DNA from: Mycolicibacter heraklionensis | Lineage (GTDB): Bacteria; Actinomycetota; Actinomycetes; Mycobacteriales; Mycobacteriaceae | NCBI RefSeq assembly: GCF_001021505.1 | Contig: NZ_LDPO01000011.1 | Location: forward strand, 100,941 to 164,940 | DNA: 64,000 bases | Direction: 5' to 3' | In this document: piece by piece, positions 53,557-61,760 of the stretch | How positions within the stretch are numbered: the first letter of the stretch is position 1 | How the letters are laid out: the number at the start of each line of letters is the position of its first letter | Notes under the pieces: model-generated | What the model was told of the DNA's origin: nothing | Databases searched by the model: none | What the model saw: the letters and a program-made list of their open reading frames with translations, nothing else | Translations under genes and position numbers: made by a program

Positions 53557-54506
53557 CCCAGCTGCGTGCCGCGCTGGGGACGTTCGCCGAGCAGTATCTG
53601 CCGCAGGGCGGAGGCTGGGCGGTGGCATTGTCCGGTGGACCGGACTCGCTGGCGCTGACCGCCGTCGCCGCCCGGATGCGGCCCACTACCGCGCTGATCG
53701 TCGACCACGGCCTGCAAGCAGGTTCGGCCCAGGTGGCCGAGACCGCGCGAAGTCAGGCACTCGACCTGGGATGTGTTGACGCGCAGGTTATTCCGGTGAC
53801 CGTCGGAGGCAAGGGCTTTCGAGGCGGCCCGGAAGCTGCGGCCCGCACGGCCCGCTACGCAGCGTTGGCCGATGCCCGTGGCGGCGCCCCCGTGTTGCTG
53901 GGACACACGCTCGACGATCAGGCCGAGACGGTGCTGCTCGGGCTCGGCCGTGGTTCGGGAGCCCGGTCGATGGCCGGGATGCGGCCGCACGACCCACCGT
54001 GGTGCCGGCCGCTGCTCGGGGTACGACGCGCAGTGACCGGACAGGCCTGCGCCGAACTGGGGCTGACGCCGTGGCTCGACCCCCATAACAGCGACGGTCG
54101 CTTCACCCGGGTACGGCTGCGTGCCGAAGTGCTGCCGCTGTTGGAGGACGTGCTGGGCGGCGGGGTGGCCGAAGCCCTGGCCCGGACCGCGATCGCGCTG
54201 CGGGAGAACACCGAGCTCATCGATGCGCTGGCCGAGCAGGCGCTGCCCGGCGCCACCGCCGGCGACGCGTTGGATGCAGCTGCGCTGGCGGAGTTGTCGG
54301 GTCCGGTGCGCCGCGCGGTGATCCGGCGCTGGCTGATCGACGGAGGCGGGCGTGGCCTGACCGACCTGCAGATCCGCGCAGTGGACCGGCTGATCACCGC
54401 ATGGCGCGGGCAAGGTGGGGTGGCGATCGGGTCGGACCTGCGGGGACAGCGACTGTTCGCGGTGCGCGGCGACGGTCTGCTGCGGCTGCGCCGCGAGCCG
54501 ATCTGA
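53535..54506 (+). CDS. tilS: tRNA(Ile)-lysidine synthase
   Basis: 323 residues. N-type ATP pyrophosphatase loop [11 protein letters not shown] near residue 32, [26 protein letters not shown] and [12 protein letters not shown]. It converts C34 of tRNA-Ile(CAU) to lysidine so that it reads AUA. It corresponds to Rv3625c. GTG 53535 lies within the upstream gene, indicating coupling. Confidence 0.94.
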   Translation: MDRPGALAQLRAALGTFAEQYLPQGGGWAVALSGGPDSLALTAVAARMRPTTALIVDHGLQAGSAQVAETARSQALDLGCVDAQVIPVTVGGKGFRGGPEAAARTARYAALADARGGAPVLLGHTLDDQAETVLLGLGRGSGARSMAGMRPHDPPWCRPLLGVRRAVTGQACAELGLTPWLDPHNSDGRFTRVRLRAEVLPLLEDVLGGGVAEALARTAIALRENTELIDALAEQALPGATAGDALDAAALAELSGPVRRAVIRRWLIDGGGRGLTDLQIRAVDRLITAWRGQGGVAIGSDLRGQRLFAVRGDGLLRLRREPI

Positions 54507-54571
54507 GCTCCGGACGTGAATTTCCTCCGCTGCAGTTGGTTGTCGAACTCCCGCCATGGCACGCTGTGCTG

Positions 54572-55162
54572 GTGGCTGCGATCTCGCCGGGGGAGAGACC
54601 TGAGTTGTATGCGGGTGACATCAAATCGGTATTGCTGACCGAGGAGCAGATCCGGACCCGCACTGTCGAACTCGGCGCGCAGATCGCCGGCGACTATGCC
54701 GAGGGCCGCGCCGAAAGTGGTGACCTGCTGCTGATCACGGTGCTCAAGGGCGCGGTGCTGTTCGTCACGGACCTCGCCCGGGCGATTCCGCTGCCCACCC
54801 AGTTCGAGTTCATGGCGGTCAGCTCCTACGGTTCGTCGACCTCGTCGTCGGGGGTGGTGCGCATCCTCAAGGACCTCGACCGCGACATCAGTGACCGCGA
54901 CGTGTTGATCGTCGAGGACGTCGTCGACTCCGGTCTGACGCTGTCGTGGCTGCTGCGCAACCTGGCCACCCGGCGGCCCCGGTCCCTGCGGGTGTGCACC
55001 CTGCTGCGCAAACCCGACGCGCTGGGCGCTGGCGTCGATATCTCCTACGTGGGTTTCGACATCCCGAACGACTTCGTGGTCGGCTACGGCCTGGACTACG
55101 TGGAGCGTTACCGCGACCTGCCCTACATCGGCACCCTGGATCCGCGGGTCTATCAGAGCTGA
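54572..55162 (+). CDS. hpt: Hypoxanthine-guanine phosphoribosyltransferase
   Basis: 196 residues from GTG 54572; GTG 54566 is also possible. PRPP-binding motif [17 protein letters not shown], base/pyrophosphate region [18 protein letters not shown] and [13 protein letters not shown] flexible loop. Salvages hypoxanthine and guanine. It corresponds to Rv3624c. The tilS-hpt pair (then ftsH) is widely conserved, but here other genes separate it from ftsH. Confidence 0.95.
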   Translation: MAAISPGERPELYAGDIKSVLLTEEQIRTRTVELGAQIAGDYAEGRAESGDLLLITVLKGAVLFVTDLARAIPLPTQFEFMAVSSYGSSTSSSGVVRILKDLDRDISDRDVLIVEDVVDSGLTLSWLLRNLATRRPRSLRVCTLLRKPDALGAGVDISYVGFDIPNDFVVGYGLDYVERYRDLPYIGTLDPRVYQS

Positions 55163-55168
55163 CCGCCG

Positions 55169-56698
55169 CTAGAAGGGTGGTGGGTCGTTGGGGTCGATGC
55201 CGGGGGCTACTTTCGGGAACCAGATGGCGTCGCGGGCGGCGCGTCGGGCTTGGCGGGCTTTGTGGTTGTAATTGCGTTCGGTGGCGATGCGGGCGGCGCG
55301 GTGTTGGGCGCGGGTGCGTCGGCGGCGGGGCATCATCGCGGTGCGGTCACCACAGCGGTCCTCGTCGCGCCGCTGGGTTGGCTTCAGGTTTCCGGTGGGT
55401 GCGCACAGGTGCGGGAACAGCAGGGAGCTGCCCGGGGTGGTGACGTAGGTCTGCCCTGCCGGTGAGGTCAGGATCACCGCGCCGTCGGGCAGTTGCTGAT
55501 CGCGCCAGCCCCAGAACGTTTTCACCAGATGGTGGGTGCGGCAATAGCATTTGAGGTTCGACGGATGGGTGACACCGCCGTCACCGCGGGGAATGGTGTG
55601 GTCGATGTCGCAGTCGAGTGCTGGGCGGTCACAGCCCGGCCAGCGGCACGTTAGATCCCGGCACCGCACGAAATCCGCGAGTGCTTTGGAGGGCACATAC
55701 CCGGGCTCGGGTGGGGCGTCGGCGGGGTGCACCAACGCCACCAGCCGGGCCGATTTGGCGAGTTCGGCGATCAGTTCCGGTGGGATGAGTCCATCGGCCT
55801 CGACCATGGAGCCCGGCTGCTCACCGGTGCCGTCGAGGGTGGCCTGCTGGGCGATCACATGAATCACCACCGGCGAGGCGCCCGGGCGCCCACCTGCCGC
55901 ACAGTCGGACCGGCCGCAGCGGCATCCCAGCCGATCGGCCCGCGCCGCCAACGCCCCCATGGCATCGGCGCGCCGCTGCGCGCGAGTCCGTGGGTCGTGC
56001 TCACAGACCGTGGCCGCCAACGCATCCAAGGCCTTATCCACTGCACGCGCATCGACGCTGAACAGGCTGCCCTGGATCTCCGAGAGACCGCCTTCGACGT
56101 AGTCCCCGAACAGGATCTCGCGTTCGGCCTGCCGTTCCTTGCGGCGGCGCACCGCATCGGCGTCGGCTTTGGCCACGATCTTGTCGATCTTGCCCGCCAA
56201 CCGGCTCATCGTCAGCGACGGCCAGCGCACCACCTGCGCCGCCAACTGCCCATCGACGGCCGCCAGCACCTCGCGGTCGGTGATCAACCCGGTGCGATAC
56301 ACCATCGTCTGAAACAACCGCAGATCGATATCACCGGCCGCAAAGACCTGCGCCACCTGCGGCAGCTGCTCGCGCATCGCCCGGGCATACCGCAGCCGAC
56401 TGCCCGCGAGCCCTTGGCTGATCCGCAACGCCGCGGCGACCTCGGCGGCCACTGCCGCCTCGGTGTCGACCGCCCACTCCTCGGTTTCGCTACAGCGACT
56501 CAACCGCAGCGCAAACAACTCCCCGATCGCCACCAAGTGCGCGGCTGCCGCCCGGTTCTCCGCCCGCGCCGAGGCGCAAATCCGCTCCACCAACGGCGCC
56601 GACTCCGGCGTCACCGAGGGATACCGCCGCTCAAAGCGCTCAGACAGCCGCGCGATCGACTCCGCAGACGGAAGCCTCGATGGCGACTGTTCGAACAT
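55169..56698 (-). CDS. DUF222/HNH endonuclease-like protein (13E12 family)
   Basis: 509 residues from ATG 56698 (MFEQSPSRLPS). DUF222 domain in the first ~330 residues, then an HNH motif: CRWPGCDRPALDCDIDHTIPRGDGG with CYCRTHHLVKTFWGW. The C-terminus is very basic. 13E12 genes are multicopy in mycobacteria and several in M. tuberculosis are LexA-controlled. Here TACAAT (56711-56706) is seven bases before the ATG, giving a leaderless mRNA, and a LexA-like box covers +1. No inverted repeats or transposase are adjacent. It sits six bases from the hpt stop (convergent). Confidence 0.9.
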   Translation of the reverse strand: MFEQSPSRLPSAESIARLSERFERRYPSVTPESAPLVERICASARAENRAAAAHLVAIGELFALRLSRCSETEEWAVDTEAAVAAEVAAALRISQGLAGSRLRYARAMREQLPQVAQVFAAGDIDLRLFQTMVYRTGLITDREVLAAVDGQLAAQVVRWPSLTMSRLAGKIDKIVAKADADAVRRRKERQAEREILFGDYVEGGLSEIQGSLFSVDARAVDKALDALAATVCEHDPRTRAQRRADAMGALAARADRLGCRCGRSDCAAGGRPGASPVVIHVIAQQATLDGTGEQPGSMVEADGLIPPELIAELAKSARLVALVHPADAPPEPGYVPSKALADFVRCRDLTCRWPGCDRPALDCDIDHTIPRGDGGVTHPSNLKCYCRTHHLVKTFWGWRDQQLPDGAVILTSPAGQTYVTTPGSSLLFPHLCAPTGNLKPTQRRDEDRCGDRTAMMPRRRRTRAQHRAARIATERNYNHKARQARRAARDAIWFPKVAPGIDPNDPPPF

Positions 56699-56706
56699 AC
56701 GTGCGA
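56691..56706. promoter_or_regulatory. LexA (SOS) box over the DUF222 gene start
   Basis: TCGAAC-ATAC-GTGCGA matches the mycobacterial SOS box TCGAAC-N4-GTTCGA with one mismatch. It overlaps the start codon and +1, one base beyond the -10 (TACAAT). LexA bound here would block RNA polymerase. Confidence 0.7.
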
Positions 56707-56758
56707 TTGTAGCAGCATCCACTGACGCGTGCCGAACAACTCGGGACGAAGCCGACCT

Positions 56759-57502
56759 CTAGGACAGCTCCCAGACCGCCGTCACCGTGAAGCTCACGGT
56801 CTGCTGGCCGGGCTCAACCGGGGGAGCGGCGGCCATCGCACGGGGCATCGGCATCCCGACCGGCATCGGCGGCGGTGTCCCGCCGGCCACCTCGGAGATC
56901 GAGATCACCTGGCCGAGTCGCAGACCCGACAGCTGGGCGTACTGCTCGGCGCGGTCCTTGGCGTCGTTGAAGGCCCGCTCCCGGGCGCCGCGCACCAGTG
57001 CCGAATCGTCCTCGATGGAGTAGCTCACCCCATTGATCCGGGTGGCGTCCCCGCCGGCCCGCACGATCACCGCCAGCACCTGGGAGGCGGAATCGCGCTC
57101 GACCTTGACCCGGATGGTGTTGCCGGCCCGGTAGCCGGTGATGGTCGCCGACCCGCTGGCGTCGGGATTGCCGTACTGCGGCTGCAGGCTGACCTGGGTG
57201 GTGCTGATGTCCTTGCGGTCCACGCCCGCGTCCACCAGCGCGTCGATCACCGCCTGCTGACGCTCGCTGGTCTGGTTCATCGCGCTGGTGACGTCTCCGG
57301 CGACGAACTCGATGCCCGCCTCGGTGGTCAGGGTGTCCGGAACCCCCTGGACCTCACCGGTGCCCACGACGGTCACCTGGCGTGGGATGTCCTGGCCGCC
57401 GCTCGGCGCGGCGTCGCAGCCGGCCATCGCGAGGGCGGCCACGCCGGCCAGCGCCAGCGTCATCGACCAGCGGAGAGCCATCCGGGCACTGTGTGTCGGC
57501 AT
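56759..57502 (-). CDS. lpqG: SIMPL-domain lipoprotein
   Basis: 247 residues. Signal peptide and lipobox LALAGVAALAMAGC, with the lipidated Cys near residue 29, then a DUF541/SIMPL domain: RQVTVVGTGEVQGVPDTL, QPQYGNPDASGSATITGYRAGN and ARERAFNDAKDRAEQYAQLSG. It corresponds to Rv3623 LpqG. Exported and anchored to the membrane outer face; function unknown. ATG 57502 is chosen as it begins the signal peptide. Confidence 0.92.
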   Translation of the reverse strand: MPTHSARMALRWSMTLALAGVAALAMAGCDAAPSGGQDIPRQVTVVGTGEVQGVPDTLTTEAGIEFVAGDVTSAMNQTSERQQAVIDALVDAGVDRKDISTTQVSLQPQYGNPDASGSATITGYRAGNTIRVKVERDSASQVLAVIVRAGGDATRINGVSYSIEDDSALVRGARERAFNDAKDRAEQYAQLSGLRLGQVISISEVAGGTPPPMPVGMPMPRAMAAAPPVEPGQQTVSFTVTAVWELS

Positions 57503-57567
57503 GCTTGGCACCCTATCGGAGTCGATGCACGCACCGGCGGAAAAGACCCGTGCGGCACACTGAGGCG

Positions 57568-58422
57568 ATGACCTCCGCGCCGTCGCGAGCACTGTCCAAC
57601 GCCATCGAGCCGTTCGCCGGCCAGGTGTACTTCTCCCCGGAGTGTCACCGCGGCTATGCGGCACTGGGCTTCGGTGCCAGCCCCGCCACAACCGGTGGGG
57701 TCGAAATGCCGGATGGGCCGGCGTACTTCTGTAGTCGCGGTTCCGCGCTGGGGCAGGCGCCCGGCGAGGTGATCGCCGCGACGTTCGCGGTGTTCAACCC
57801 CGCCGTAGTGGTTCCCGCGGTCGGCTACGGCTGGACGTTGACCGATGCGCCGACCATTCGCGCGGCCCGCACCGAAGGTGCGGTAGCGCAGCTGCGCCGG
57901 GTCTTGGGTGCGGCTCCCGATGGCGTCGGGCGTGCGGTGGAACTGCTGCGCCGCGCCGCTGATGGCCTCTCGGTGGCGGGCAAGCCGCTGTTCGCGGGGG
58001 TGGTGGCCGACGGACTGGCGGGCGAGCCGCTGACCGATGCCTGGCTGCTGGCTGACCGGCTTCGTGAATTCCGCGGCGACGCGCACGTGAATGCCTGGGT
58101 TGCAGCGGGATTCGACGCCGTCGAGATCGGCCTGATCACCGAGCTCTACCGCGGATTCCCGCCGCGTACCTACGTCCGGAGCAGGGCTTGGAGCGACGAC
58201 GAGCTCACGGCCGGCGAGGCCCGGTTGGCGCAGCGGGATCTGGCACGTGACGGCGTGCTCAGCGATGCCGGGCGTGCCGCTCGCGAGGCGATCGAGACGG
58301 CGACGGATGCGGCGTGCGCGCCGATCGTCGTGAACCTCGGCGACGACCTGGGCGAGTTGGTCGAGCTGGTGGGTGGCTGGTCGAAGCGGCTGCTCGACGC
58401 CGGAGCGTTTCCTAAGGCGTGA
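57568..58422 (+). CDS. SCO6745-family conserved protein
   Basis: 284 residues, ATG 57568. Actinobacterial family with conserved segments YFSPECHRGYAALGFG, AYFCSRGSALGQ, GEVIAATFAVFNP, LTDAWLLADRLREFRGDAH and ELYRGFPPRTYVRSRAW. Predicted all-helical; function unknown. It is divergent from lpqG. Confidence 0.82.
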   Translation: MTSAPSRALSNAIEPFAGQVYFSPECHRGYAALGFGASPATTGGVEMPDGPAYFCSRGSALGQAPGEVIAATFAVFNPAVVVPAVGYGWTLTDAPTIRAARTEGAVAQLRRVLGAAPDGVGRAVELLRRAADGLSVAGKPLFAGVVADGLAGEPLTDAWLLADRLREFRGDAHVNAWVAAGFDAVEIGLITELYRGFPPRTYVRSRAWSDDELTAGEARLAQRDLARDGVLSDAGRAAREAIETATDAACAPIVVNLGDDLGELVELVGGWSKRLLDAGAFPKA

Positions 58423-58428
58423 CCAGCC

Positions 58429-59445
58429 CTAGGGCGTGACCAGGATCTTGCAGTGCCTCTCGGGGTCGGCCAGGTCATCGAATGCCGCACCCACCCGGTC
58501 GAGTCCGACCTCGCCGGTGATCAAGGGCGCCACATCGATCTGCCCCTCGGCGATGGCCCGCAGTGACGCGGCGAACTCCGCCGGTTCGTAGGCCAGCACG
58601 AACTGCACGCTGATCTCTTTGGCGATGCCGTAGAACGGGTGCACCGTGTCGGGCTCCATGCACACCCCGGCGACCACCAGCCGGCTGCCGACCGGCGCTC
58701 GCCGCAGCACGTCGTCGATGATGCCGGGCACGCCGACCGCCTCGAAGATCACCTTCGGGGTGACGGTGTCGAACGGTGATCCCTGCGCCGGGTCGAGGGT
58801 GCGCTGCGCACCCATCGTCGTCGCCAGTTCTCGCCGGGCAGAGGAATAGTCAGCGGCCACAATGTCTTCCACGCCCATGGTGCGCAAGGCGGCGATGATC
58901 GCCATCCCGATCGGTCCGCAGCCCAACACCAGCGCCGTCTCGCCCGGCGTGACGCCGGACTTGTTGACCGCGTGCAGGCCCACCGCCATCGGTTCGGTCA
59001 GTGCGGCGTGGCGGGGGTCCATCCCGTTCGGGATCGGCAGCAGCAGCGGAGCCGACAACAGCATCTTCTCGGCATAACCTCCTACCGTGGTGTTGGAGTA
59101 GACGATCGGTTCGATACCCTTGGCGGCCAACAGAACTGGAATGGAGGTGACGGGCGTTCCGGCGGGAAAGGTGTCGGTGCCGGGGCCGGCTTCGAGCACT
59201 TTCGCGCTGAACTCGTGACCCATGAAGATGTCGGCGCCCAGATCGACGGATGCCCGGGAGGACGGGCTGCCGGACATGGCGTGCGTCGCGGCCAGCACCT
59301 GCTCGCCGTGCGAGGCGAAATGCAGGTCGGATCCGCAGATGCCGCAGGCGGTCACCTCGACGAGTACCTGGCCCGGACCCGGCGTCGGCTCCGGCACGTC
59401 GTCGCGGTAGATCATTCGCCCATCGCGCAGCACCGCAGCGCGCAT
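58429..59445 (-). CDS. Zinc-dependent alcohol dehydrogenase family protein
   Basis: 338 residues, MDR superfamily. Catalytic zinc site CGICGSDLH and FMGHEFSA, NAD(P) fold VLGCGPIGMAIIAAL. The structural-zinc four-Cys lobe of classical ADHs is absent; a Ser/Ala-rich loop occupies that region. The ATG overlaps the stop of the luciferase-like gene by one base. Part of a three-gene cluster with it and ephA. Substrate unknown. Confidence 0.9.
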   Translation of the reverse strand: MRAAVLRDGRMIYRDDVPEPTPGPGQVLVEVTACGICGSDLHFASHGEQVLAATHAMSGSPSSRASVDLGADIFMGHEFSAKVLEAGPGTDTFPAGTPVTSIPVLLAAKGIEPIVYSNTTVGGYAEKMLLSAPLLLPIPNGMDPRHAALTEPMAVGLHAVNKSGVTPGETALVLGCGPIGMAIIAALRTMGVEDIVAADYSSARRELATTMGAQRTLDPAQGSPFDTVTPKVIFEAVGVPGIIDDVLRRAPVGSRLVVAGVCMEPDTVHPFYGIAKEISVQFVLAYEPAEFAASLRAIAEGQIDVAPLITGEVGLDRVGAAFDDLADPERHCKILVTP

Positions 59446-60638
59446 CAGTGTGACCCGCCACCGGATTCGGTGACGTGCTCGACCACGGCGTTCTGGATCG
59501 CCTGGCCGGCCCGGCCGAACAACGTGTCCCGCATGCCCCTGGCCCATTCGTGTGATGCCCTGGGCGCGGTGAGTTGGCCTTTGAAGTGTGGAATCACCTT
59601 GCGGGCCAACAGCTCGTAACTGTGATAGGTGGCCTCCGGTGAGGCCCAGTCATGCCCGAGGAACAGCAGGGTGCCGAATCCTCCGGAGCGCTCCAGCAAG
59701 CCGGTGATGTGCTCGATCGCGTCGTCGGGGGTGCCGATACAGCAGCTTCCGGCCGCGGCGTAGGCCTCGACGAACTCGGTCGGTGTCTGCGGTGAACCTT
59801 CGACTTCGCTGGCCAGTGGTACGAACCCGGCTGCGCCGAAGTAGTTCGCGAAATCCTGCAGTCCGTAGGTGCAGTCGGCCACCGCCTGTTCGCGGGTGTC
59901 GGCGATGTGCATGATGCTCAGCACCCGCCAGTCGTTGCGGTCGGGTTCGTCGCGGCCGGCTTTGGCGGCCTGATCGCGCACCACGTCCCAGGTGTTCTCC
60001 AGCGCGGCGAACCCGCCCGGCACCGACATCGACAGCGACAGCAATGAGGTGCCCAGCGCGCCGGCCAACCGCGGTCCGGACGGCGAAATCATCGCGGCTG
60101 CAGAGACTTCCGGATACGGCCAGGTGTAGGGGCGAATGTGCAGGGCGGCGTCGCGCAGGGTGAACCAGTCCGAACGCCGGGTGATCAATTCGCCCGGCTC
60201 AGCCCGGAACAGCGCCAGGATCGCCTCCAAGGACTCCTGCATCATCCGGCGCTGCTCGACGGGATCGATGCCCATCATGTAGGCGTCGGTGGGCAGAGCG
60301 CCCGGTCCGGCACCGAACATCACCCGCCCGCGCGTCAGGTGATCCAGCAGCACCCAACGGTCGGCCACCATCAACGGGTGGTGATAGGGCAGCGAAACCA
60401 CGCCGGTGCCCAGCCGGATGTGTTTGGTGCGTTCGGCAGCCGCCGCGATGAACACCTCGGGGCACGCGATCAGCTCGTAGCCACCCGAATGGTGCTCGCC
60501 GAACCAGGCTTCATCGAAGCCCAGCCGATCCAGCGCGACGACGCGCTCCAGGTCGTATTCCAACGCGACTGTGGGGGATTGGCCCAGCGCGTGGAACGGG
60601 GTGATGAAGACCCCGAAGCGCAGGGGCCGGGCCGTCAC
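59445..60638 (-). CDS. Luciferase-like monooxygenase (LLM class)
   Basis: 397 residues, GTG 60638. Bacterial luciferase TIM barrel binding FMN or F420: RFGVFITPFHALG, DEAWFGEHHSGG, LGTGVVSLPYHHP and RGRVMFGAGPGALPTDA. It corresponds to Rv3618. It overlaps ephA (GTGA) and the ADH gene, so the three enzymes are one operon, probably degrading or modifying a lipid-like compound. Confidence 0.92.
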   Translation of the reverse strand: MTARPLRFGVFITPFHALGQSPTVALEYDLERVVALDRLGFDEAWFGEHHSGGYELIACPEVFIAAAAERTKHIRLGTGVVSLPYHHPLMVADRWVLLDHLTRGRVMFGAGPGALPTDAYMMGIDPVEQRRMMQESLEAILALFRAEPGELITRRSDWFTLRDAALHIRPYTWPYPEVSAAAMISPSGPRLAGALGTSLLSLSMSVPGGFAALENTWDVVRDQAAKAGRDEPDRNDWRVLSIMHIADTREQAVADCTYGLQDFANYFGAAGFVPLASEVEGSPQTPTEFVEAYAAAGSCCIGTPDDAIEHITGLLERSGGFGTLLFLGHDWASPEATYHSYELLARKVIPHFKGQLTAPRASHEWARGMRDTLFGRAGQAIQNAVVEHVTESGGGSH

Positions 60639-61627
60639 GATGCCGCTCCGGTCGGCATGCCCGCCAGGAATTCCAGCAGTACCTCGTTGACCTCGTCGGG
60701 CCGCTCCTGTTGCAGCCAGTGGCCGGCGCCGTCGATGATCACCTCGCGGTAGGGACCGGTCACCAGCTCGGCTGCTCGGTCGCGGCGGGTGAAAGCCAGC
60801 ACCGGATCGGCGGATCCGGCGATGAACAGGGTGGGCACGTCGATGGTGGCGGCGGCTGGATTGGTCATGATCTCCCAGTTCCGGTCGAGGTTGCGGTACC
60901 AGTTCAGCCCGCCGGTGAACCCGGTGCGGGTGAACTCGGCGATGTAGTGGTCCAGTTCGTCGGCGCTGATCCAACCCGGACGCGCCGCCGGCTCGGCGAG
61001 CCGATCGATGAAGCCCATTGGGCCGGGGGCCGTCATCAGTAATGCCGATTCGCGGTCGGTCGGGCTGAGGCTGCCCATCATCCGGCGCATGGTGCGCGCC
61101 GGGTCGGAATCCAATTCAGCGTCGGCGACCCCGGGCTCCTGGAAATAGAGCATGTAGAAAAAGTTCTCGCCGAAGATATTGCGGAACGCCTCCGTCGGAG
61201 GCACCTGCGGACGGGGCACCGGCGGCACGCTGAGCCCCACCACGCCGGCCACCCGGTCCGGGTGCAGCTGCGCGGCGCTCCACACCACCGGACCGCCCCA
61301 GTCGTGGCCGACCCAGATCGCACTCTGGGCGCCGACGTCGTCCAACAGGCCGACCAGATCTCCGGTGAGCGCTGCGATGTCGTAGGCCCCGACCTCGTCC
61401 GGTCGCGACGAGCCGCCGTAGCCGCGCTGGTCGGGGGCCAGCACGTGGAAGCCCGCGTCGGCCAGCGCCGGGATCTGATGTCGCCACGAGAAGGCCAATT
61501 CCGGGAATCCGTGCGCCAGCAGCACCACCGGGGCCCCGCGCTCGCCCGCTTCGGTGACTCGCAGGGTCACGCCGTTTGTGTCGACGAATCGTTGAGTTGC
61601 TCGTTCGATTGCGGGAGCCACCGTCAC
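60635..61627 (-). CDS. ephA: Epoxide hydrolase
   Basis: About 330 residues, alpha/beta hydrolase. Oxyanion [10 protein letters not shown], nucleophile Asp in VGHDWGG, cap domain [21 protein letters not shown], and His in [15 protein letters not shown]. It hydrolyses epoxides to diols. It corresponds to Rv3617. GTG 61627 or 61621. First gene of the ephA-LLM-ADH operon and divergent from ftsH across a 133-base gap. Confidence 0.93.
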   Translation of the reverse strand: MTVAPAIERATQRFVDTNGVTLRVTEAGERGAPVVLLAHGFPELAFSWRHQIPALADAGFHVLAPDQRGYGGSSRPDEVGAYDIAALTGDLVGLLDDVGAQSAIWVGHDWGGPVVWSAAQLHPDRVAGVVGLSVPPVPRPQVPPTEAFRNIFGENFFYMLYFQEPGVADAELDSDPARTMRRMMGSLSPTDRESALLMTAPGPMGFIDRLAEPAARPGWISADELDHYIAEFTRTGFTGGLNWYRNLDRNWEIMTNPAAATIDVPTLFIAGSADPVLAFTRRDRAAELVTGPYREVIIDGAGHWLQQERPDEVNEVLLEFLAGMPTGAAS

Positions 61628-61760
61628 ACCAAAGCACAACCGGGCCGGGATGGAACAGGGTTCCCGAGTCCGGCCAGGCCCGTTTGCCACCGGGGACGGT
61701 AGCCTGAACATGCCCAGCTGCATGTATTGGAAGGATTTGGCCGCGCCCGGCCGATGTCTG

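Noticed and set aside
55169..56698. Mobile element or homing endonuclease.
   Set aside because: The HNH domain belongs to the DUF222/13E12 family, there are no terminal repeats or interrupted gene, and the SOS-type promoter points to a resident gene.
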